The position numbers were made by a program, and so were the translations under genes. A DNA stretch of 64,000 bases from Zelopaecilomyces penicillatus (Eukaryota > Ascomycota > Sordariomycetes > Hypocreales > Pseudodiploosporaceae), in contig VCCP01000005.1 of the NCBI GenBank assembly GCA_005765155.1, positions 3,658,001 through 3,722,000 of the forward strand, written 5' to 3'. The notes under the pieces were generated by a model. It did no database searches. It had not been told where the DNA came from and was given only the letters and a program-made list of their open reading frames with translations. Shown piece by piece: positions 57,385 to 64,000 of this stretch (the first letter of the stretch is position 1; the number at the start of each line of letters is the position of its first letter).

Positions 57385-59099
57385 GTTGACTGTATGGCCT
57401 GGGCTGGCCTGGCTCTTTTTGGTCCCAGCCTTGAATCACCGAGGTGAGTGATGCTAGTTGCACCTTTGTTGTGATTGTATCAAAGAAGAATTATTGAAGC
57501 ATCGGCTGTCAATGCATCTTTTCGGGAAGCGGATATAAAAACAAACAGTAGGTAAAAGCAGTTGATTAGTGGAGCGATTGATACACAGCTATGCGTGCGG
57601 TGAGAAATGGCCTAATAAATGAAATGCGCGTGAGAGGCAGAGATTCGCTGGTGAGGCAGGCGAAGAAGGAAGTGTTTCAATGGAGGGCAATGGAAAGGAT
57701 GAAGGTATATTGAGGTTGCAAGGTGAGGCGTGGAAGAGGCGTGGGAGAGAATGTAACTGCCGTAACGGGTCTTTTCGAAACAGGCCTGGCAGCTGATGAA
57801 CCAACTGTCTGACCAGTAACCGAAGCGCGGGGTCTGGGCGGTCTCCCTAGATGATGCAGTGCCGTTGCGATGTTGGGCAGCGAAGGTAAACAAACACCGG
57901 TCAACTGCCCAGCAACGCCCGGCCATTCACCGATTGGTCGGATCAGGGCCTGTGTGACCCACATGATGCCCCACTCCACAAACCTTGTACCAGTTTGAAA
58001 TGCAGCTGAGATAGCACAATTTTTGTTGACCTGTTGGCTATTGGCCAACAAATAAAAGACTCCAGTCCGTTGTCAGGTTGCTCAAATGCAGCTTACATAG
58101 ATCTTACGGGTTGCTATTTACCGTGTAAACCAACTTTTTAGCTGCAGGTCAGCCGGCATCCAACCAGATCGTGATGCAGCTCGCAGTGTTGTTGTTACAC
58201 ATTACGAACTGGAATGGAGGTCAACCATAAATAACAACGGAGAGCGCTTGGAAGAGACTGAACCATCGATTACGTGCTAATCCCAGGCAACCTCTGGTAT
58301 GAATCCAATGGGGAAATGTGATGGAACAGCAAGTCTTGTGCATTCGTGGGATAACACTACGTAGGGGTTTACATACAGCGTGTATTCTACACGATGACAG
58401 GCGGATGATTCTTCACAACCTCAACAAGATTTGGCGAAGCTTCTTTAAGAAAGGCTATAATCGGTATTGGTCGGGTTAATAGTGGGTTGCATACTTACAA
58501 ACACATAGCATCGTACATGTGCTTGAACAAGTTAACAAGTTTGCTTAATTTGTGTTGATTTGAGTTGTGGAGGTGACGTTTGATTGATGATTTTCACTCA
58601 AGTGCAGCAACAAATTGCCATTCTCCCACAATCACAAAGCCTTTTGGCCGATATTTCAAAGAAGTATGTGAGAACAACTTAAATTCGAAATTGAAATGAT
58701 TTTCAAACTCCCTAACAGTACAAGCCAAATAACACCTCAGTGCGCACCCCAAACCTTTTGATTTTGTAAACGCAAATGTATAGGGTGGCAGATGAAAAAC
58801 ATGTTTGGATTACATAAGTCAAAGCTCATGGTGGGGTTTGGTGATGAGGTCACTATGCACTGTCCTGGTCAATGCATCAACGCTAAGCTGGAATCTGCAG
58901 GCAACTTAAATCTCCAACAGTGGCTATCATCTTCATTGTTGGTTGCGACATCAGCTCATCACATCTCAATCGAACCGAGCAAGACTTGATAATTCTCAGA
59001 GTCGTTTCAATCTGCAACATTAGCTATAACGAAGCGCTCAATTTGTCGCAACAGCCGGAGATGGGCGCTGGTCCCAACTAAGCCACAGACCGCATCATC
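57385..59099. other. 1.7 kb divergent promoter region between IQGAP (-) and the RMD1-like gene (+)
   Basis: No supported gene on either strand. Short frames (up to ~125 codons near 57600-58050, minus strand) are Pro/Ser-rich by composition and lack splice partners. Confidence 0.45.
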
Positions 59100-61286
59100 A
59101 TGTCTTCCGCGAAGCAACGCCCTTCAGTCCTCGTATGCTTGTGACTACGATCAAACAGAAACCGCCAGGCACCATTGCTAACCCATAAGCACAGGTCACC
59201 GATGCGCGTGAGAGAGCAGACCAGAGGAGAGCTCCCCGTCGGCCGGGGAGTTCGTCTGGTCCACCTGGACGGGTGCCGATGCGTTTCATGACTGTCGACA
59301 ACATCCTTCAACACAATTCGCAGATCCCTTCTGGCCAGCCCCGTGGGCCTCCCATGCCAGAAACAAGGCCGAGTGCTGCTTCTGGAGGCTTGCTTCATAA
59401 CAGACGCGTGTTATCTGGCGGCCTGCCTAACACACAATCGCGCACTGGTCAACCCATGCCCTCACGAACAACGAAAATCAGCGAGAAGCTCGTTTTGCTG
59501 CCGGTCACGGACGAGAAGGACGACGGCGAAGACGAAACCGAGGGGGATGTAGAACATTTGATTGGCCTGCATAACCAAGAGAACCGACCGCTGAGAGACG
59601 AGGAGTTGGATGTCCTCCGGAAGAGAGGGGGCATCCGTGGAAAGAGTTATGCTGAGCGGTTACCAAAAGTGCAGCGAAAGGACAAGGTCAGCCGGCTTAC
59701 CGCATACTGTACCGCGCAGGCCTTCAAAGTCAAGGGCACGGCGGAGTTTTTGAAGAAGAAGCACGAGGCCAAGACGAAGCTTTATGACGACTGCCTTTAT
59801 GTTATTTATGCGCTTCCCTTGATGAACGGCACAGAAGGCTATCGCGTACGTGGCCGACCAATCCTCAAAACGCCAGGATCGGGAAAAACCGTACTAGATC
59901 TTGAGATTGAACGTAGCGAGCGGCGAAATCATCATCAAGGATACTTTGATGTTGATGCTTATACGAACCCCAGCAGCCCAGAGCGACCATCCACAATTCC
60001 CCCATCTCCCTTTGGCGACGCCTCCCCTCCACAGGATGGGTTCATGCAGCACCCGGATCCCTTCCGGCACGAGGACGAGAGAGTATCTCAGATCAATCGC
60101 CTGGCTCCCGAAACAAAGAATTTTGCTGAAATGTTTGTGTTCTCTTACGGGGTCGTCGTTTTCTGGAACTTTACGGAGCACCAGGAGAAGGATATTCTCG
60201 CAGACCTGACCTTTGCCGATGCCGAGGATAATATTAGCCTCCTCACGCGGCCGCTGGAGCAAGACGACTTTGAAACGGAGGAGTTTCATTTTGAGTACAG
60301 CCCTGATGCCAAGCGACCGCGAGTGTTTAACGACATGATTACTCTGCTACCTAGTTCAGACCACATGATCAAACTGACTATCAGTCATGCGATTGCGCAG
60401 AGTACGAAGCTATGTTTCTTTGAGGAACGAATGAGCGAGACCATGCTGGACGCACAGCATGTCCCAAAGACGCTGGCGCTTACCGGAAACCTAGATATGA
60501 CTAGGGCGCAGATTGTAAAGATGATGGGCCGGTTGTTTAAGAGTCGAGTTGATATCAACCTCTGTACGTTGCATCGATACTTTTGCTTAACATCTCCTTT
60601 TTTTTTTTTTTTTTTTTTTGTTATTTTGAGTTGGGTTTCTTTCAGTACTGACAATTGGATGTTCTCCCATCCTAATAGCGTCTAATATTCTCGATGTTCC
60701 CAATTTCTTCTGGGACTCAGAGCCCACACTGCATCCACTATACGAAGCTATCCGCGAGTATCTCGAAATCGACCCCCGAATCAAGGTGCTCAACGAGCGC
60801 TGCCGAGTATTTTTAGATCTCGCCGAGATTCTATCAGACTCCGTAGCCGATGCTAAAATGAGCGCTATTACCTGGATCATCATCATTCTCATTATCGTGA
60901 GCATCCTTGTCACCGTCACCGAAACTGGCCTGCGGTTCGGCATGCTCCAGCGCAGCAAAAGCAACGACGGTGCCAGCAGCAAATCTGGATCACATGGCAT
61001 GGCCAATGTTTCATGGGGCACCGGCAACCCCCTTAACGCACCCAAGGTCGTCATCGTGCCTCCGCCAGCGACTCCGCAGCGAATACAGCAGCATCAGCAT
61101 CAGTCTACCAATGAGCTACGCACCGTCGATGCTGGTTTTAGTGATCTCGAAATCCTAGCTCGCACCTTGGGCATACGAGGCGATGCAACACTCGAAGACA
61201 TTCAGCGCGAAATACGGGACCTGAAAAATGGTGCCGCCTCCTCTTCTTCCTCCTCTTCCTCATCCCCACCTTCTCAACAGCTATGA
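59100..61286 (+). CDS. RMD1/Sif2-like DUF155 protein with C-terminal membrane helix
   Basis: Three exons, 59100-59132, 59195-60563 and 60679-61286, give 669 residues. The 33-nt first exon (MSSAKQRPSVL) joins VTDARERADQRR across an intron with a CTAAC branch site, giving an ATG start where the long frame alone has only GTG. The second intron (115 nt) contains a T22 run and joins RVDINL to SSNILDVPNFFWDSEP. The DUF155 core runs from about residue 180 to 560: LTAYCTAQAFKVKGTAEFL, MFVFSYGVVVFWNFTEHQEKDIL, DMITLLPSSDHMIKLTISHAIAQSTKL, SNILDVPNFFW. A helix (WIIIILIIVSILVTVTE) and a polar tail follow. Yeast Rmd1 acts in meiotic nuclear division. Fission yeast Sif2 binds Sad1. Some relatives are mitochondrial. 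Location here is unproven. Confidence 0.9.
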
Positions 61287-62598
61287 AGCCTAGCCGCTTC
61301 TTGGGAGTTTGGTGTATATTTTCTTATCGGGTTTTTTATTTTTATTATTGATGTTGTTCTAGAGCGTATCTAGCGTGCCCCCCCTCTCCACCCTCCCTTC
61401 TTGACATGAGTCAAACTGGTAACCTCCTTGTCTTTCCCTTGGGTTGACAGTTTTTTTACAAACTTTTAGCCAGCCCCCCCCTTGTATGGCCTATTTCTAC
61501 TGAGCGATTATACCATGTAAACAACCCTACGAGTCATTGAGCAGGGGACCAAAAATCATTTCTTTTTCCCGTGCCATCTCCATCCATCTGCACCACCCCT
61601 CTCCTCCATAGTCGTCTGTCTCGTACTCGTACGATCAATCCTCTATGCCTGCCTATACATCCGCCCTATCTGCTTTTCTCTTCCACTGGCTTGGGACACA
61701 CAAAATTACTGTTTAAATTATTTACCTTAATATTATTATTTTGGGCTTCGATTTTGTTGCTGTTGTTGGTCCCACCACCCACCCCATGCGTAGCACAGCA
61801 CGGTGTTGGGATCCAGCTGGCTTTTGTTGCTGCAAAAGGAACAAGACGAACAAGACGAACTGCATGCATACATGTACATAATTCACTACAGCTGCAGATG
61901 TAAGGGAGGGAGGGAGGGAGACCCTGGTTGTTTGGTTTGAAGATGAGGCACACCCGCCAGAACATTTATTCATACTTAGACTTTACGCACTAAACATGTA
62001 CCTTTCCGTGCATCGTGAAACACTTCCCGCTTCGGGGCAAGTCTACCCATCCTGGTGACGCTATTTGCAGGATCAGATGTTTTCCATGTTCTATTGAGTG
62101 GAACTGGCTTGCGCAATCCCCTCGCTATGCGGCACTCCCCAAATGCCGACCTGCTGCAATTACGTAGTTACTCAGTCACACCAAGCCATTTTTTCTCGAC
62201 AAGTGTTCATGTAACAGGAATTTCTTTCATTTTGTCTATTGTGTTTGTAAAGGTGGACACAAAAAAAAGTATTCCACATAGAATAAAAATTGACCTTGAG
62301 GTATCCCGAAGGAAGCAACATCGTTGTTGGTCCTCGTCTGGCATCTGCCCAGCGGTCTTCTTCCCAACGCCGTAGTCCCATGCCTGTGACAATAATCCCC
62401 CTCTGAGTTGACTTTCTATCAGCCAACAAACCGCTTTATGTATACAGAAAATAAAGGACACTGTGCCATGATGGTCTCCAACCAAGGTAGAGAAACCCAA
62501 AACCAGCTGCCCAAAAGCCTATCCTTCTCTTGAATTGAATTCCATCCTCATGCTCTCATTGATTAAAATTGGTATAATTACCAAAAGGTTGTAGTGCG
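61287..62598. other. Convergent 3' region between the RMD1-like gene (+) and the DMT transporter gene (-)
   Basis: 1.3 kb, T-rich near 61310-61350 and 61720-61760, with a (GGGA)n run at 61903-61920. No supported gene or tRNA. Confidence 0.45.
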
Positions 62599-63916
62599 CT
62601 ACCTGACGCTCTGCTCCAGCGGTTTATATACCGCTTCTTCTCTCTTTTTCTTATTCTTATTGTCTAGTTCTGCTTTGCTGTAGATGCCAGCACCCATCAT
62701 GGTGACAAGCATGCCGGCCCCATTCAGAAAATCGACATTGACGTTGAACAAGAAGATTCCGATCATAACGGTGAGACATTGTTTGAGATTGCCGCATACT
62801 GTCATTGTCAAGGCGCCAGCCAATTTGTTTGTATTGAAGGAGGAAATGTTGAGAAGGAGGGCGAGGAAGCCATTGCCGGTAAGAGATGCAATCGCTGGTG
62901 GGAGAGAGATGTCGCCCGACCTAATGAGGTCTCGGAAGCCGGCCACTTCACCCGATGCGGTGGCACAAGCCAAAGCTTGCAGGGCAGCCAATGGCGACAT
63001 TCGCATGAGAAACTCAACGGGAGGCAGAGCCAATGATCCTGTCATGAATCGGTTGGTTACCACGGTCTGAAATGAAGTTAGCAAACAACTCAACCTCCAT
63101 TATGCGCTGTCATTGGAGGACAGGGAAAAAGGGGTTAGCTAAGCAACGAACCTTGAGAGCTGCAAGAATGACGCCGAGGATGGTCAAAAGGAATCCGGCA
63201 TCCGAGAAGCTCATTTCGCCAGCGGTGGTCATGGCGGCACCAATGATGAGGGGGAGAAGCGATAAATATGTCATGTAGCTGTATGTTCGGCCGTACCAGA
63301 CGCGGTAGATGAGAATGGTGAAGATGGGACACAGCATGCGCATCGTCTGGTAAAAAGGAACAGAGACCATGGCAAGAGAAAGGTTAGAAACGGCAATGTT
63401 GGCGGTAAACAAAGCGCTGAAAGCGACAAGGGCGAGGTTCTCTCGTCGACCTAGGCGTGACAGCTTGAAATAGCCAAACTGCAACATGCCGTACGTGCCC
63501 ATACTAGCAAATGACGTATGAAGAAAAGTGAGCAACCAAGGGAAGTGAAACTAGTTGACACGCAGTTATTAGTACTAATCTTGATGGTGACGGTGGTGGC
63601 CAACCCAGCGCGTGAGAGTGGTTCACGTCGCAATAGGTGCTCTGGGTAAGAAGCTTAGTGGACTAGTTCATCTACCTACAGTGCCAAGGACGAGCTTGTT
63701 GTAAAGCGTCAGGATCAACGAGAAGAAGAAATATGTACCGAGCCACGTAAACTTGACGGTGCTGGCTATGGAATATTCATGGTCGACATTGATATCCCGA
63801 GGAGGCTCGGCAGAGACCGGGCTAGCCTCGACATCGAAATCGTCCCGCTTGAGCTCACGATACCTCTCCTCGGGCGTGAGAAGAGCTACAGGCTCCGGGG
63901 AACTGCGTCGGCCCAT
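62599..63916 (-). CDS. Triose-phosphate/nucleotide-sugar transporter family protein
   Basis: Three exons, 63916-63680, 63550-63152 and 63066-62599, give 367 residues. The start MGRRSSPEPV is the first ATG after the possible acceptor; the longer frame begins at TTG only. Intron 1 (129 nt, GTAGGT donor, CTAAT branch site) joins YNKLVLGT-FHFPWLLTFLHTSF. Intron 2 (GTTCGT donor) joins GVILAALK-TVVTNRFM. This is the TPT/DMT layout: about ten helices, LTLYNK near the first helix, VSVPFYQTMRMLCPIF, MTTAGEMSFSDAGFLLT, and KLAGALTMTVCGNLKQCLTVMIG. The N-terminus is cytosolic and charged; the C-terminal tail is Lys-rich (NKNKKKREE). Fungal members carry nucleotide sugars or phosphorylated sugars in Golgi or ER. 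The substrate is unknown. Confidence 0.9.
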
Positions 63917-64000
63917 TGCTTCGGTCGGTGTCTGCAATATTCAAATCGACCTTGATGGTGTGTTTTCGGAGTGCGATTACTGCCGCAGTGCCAGCATGTT

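Overview
The window reads as nuclear DNA of a filamentous ascomycete, most likely a Sordariomycete and probably of the order Hypocreales. Genes are protein-coding and dense. Most are split by short introns of about 54-130 nt with GT...AG ends and CTAAC/CTGAC-type branch points, and they lie on both strands without operons. Recognisable products include Atg27, Ric8, Rif1, Sds22, an IQGAP, CSN12 and a class II DAHP synthase. I found no transposon, CRISPR array or rRNA, and no secondary-metabolite cluster.

Layout. 1-7.9 kb: the glutamine-rich 3' end of a large coactivator-like protein, Atg27 (+), a small Cys-containing ORF (-), mitochondrial acetylornithine aminotransferase (+) and a secreted protein with three evenly spaced Kex2-type sites (+). 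8-17.3 kb: glutamate decarboxylase (-), a membrane-anchored HSL-type hydrolase (-) and Sds22 (-). 18-31.8 kb: a Bem46/ABHD13-like hydrolase (+), a BTB protein (+), CSN12 (-), ribosomal protein eL20 (+), a GNAT acetyltransferase (+), a DUF1772 membrane protein (+), a chromodomain protein (-) and Ric8 (-). 32-45 kb: a gene-poor 2.4 kb stretch, Rif1 (+), an unrecognised helical protein (+) and an MFS sugar transporter (+). 45.7-64 kb: tRNA-Gly(UCC), glucose-6-phosphate 1-epimerase-like protein (+), class II DAHP synthase (-), HYPK-like NatA partner (+), IQGAP (-), RMD1/Sif2-like DUF155 protein (+) and a triose-phosphate-transporter family protein (-).

Exon structures were rebuilt by hand from splice signals, frame continuity and remembered family conservation. 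Every multi-exon total is a multiple of three. The raw reading frames mislead in several places. Four introns (in Atg27, glutamate decarboxylase, the BTB gene and CSN12) are in frame and stop-free. Several genes have very small or hidden terminal exons: 4 nt in eL20, 17 nt in Sds22, 28 nt in glutamate decarboxylase, and 33 nt in RMD1.

The genes do not form one pathway; this looks like ordinary core genome. Links worth noting are two protein-phosphatase-1 regulators (Sds22, and Rif1 with visible PP1-docking motifs) and two amino-acid biosynthesis genes (acetylornithine aminotransferase and DAHP synthase). I found no convincing new multi-gene system. The best candidates for novelty are the Kex2-patterned secreted protein, the orphan helical protein at 40.7 kb and a few small ORFs in gene-poor stretches.
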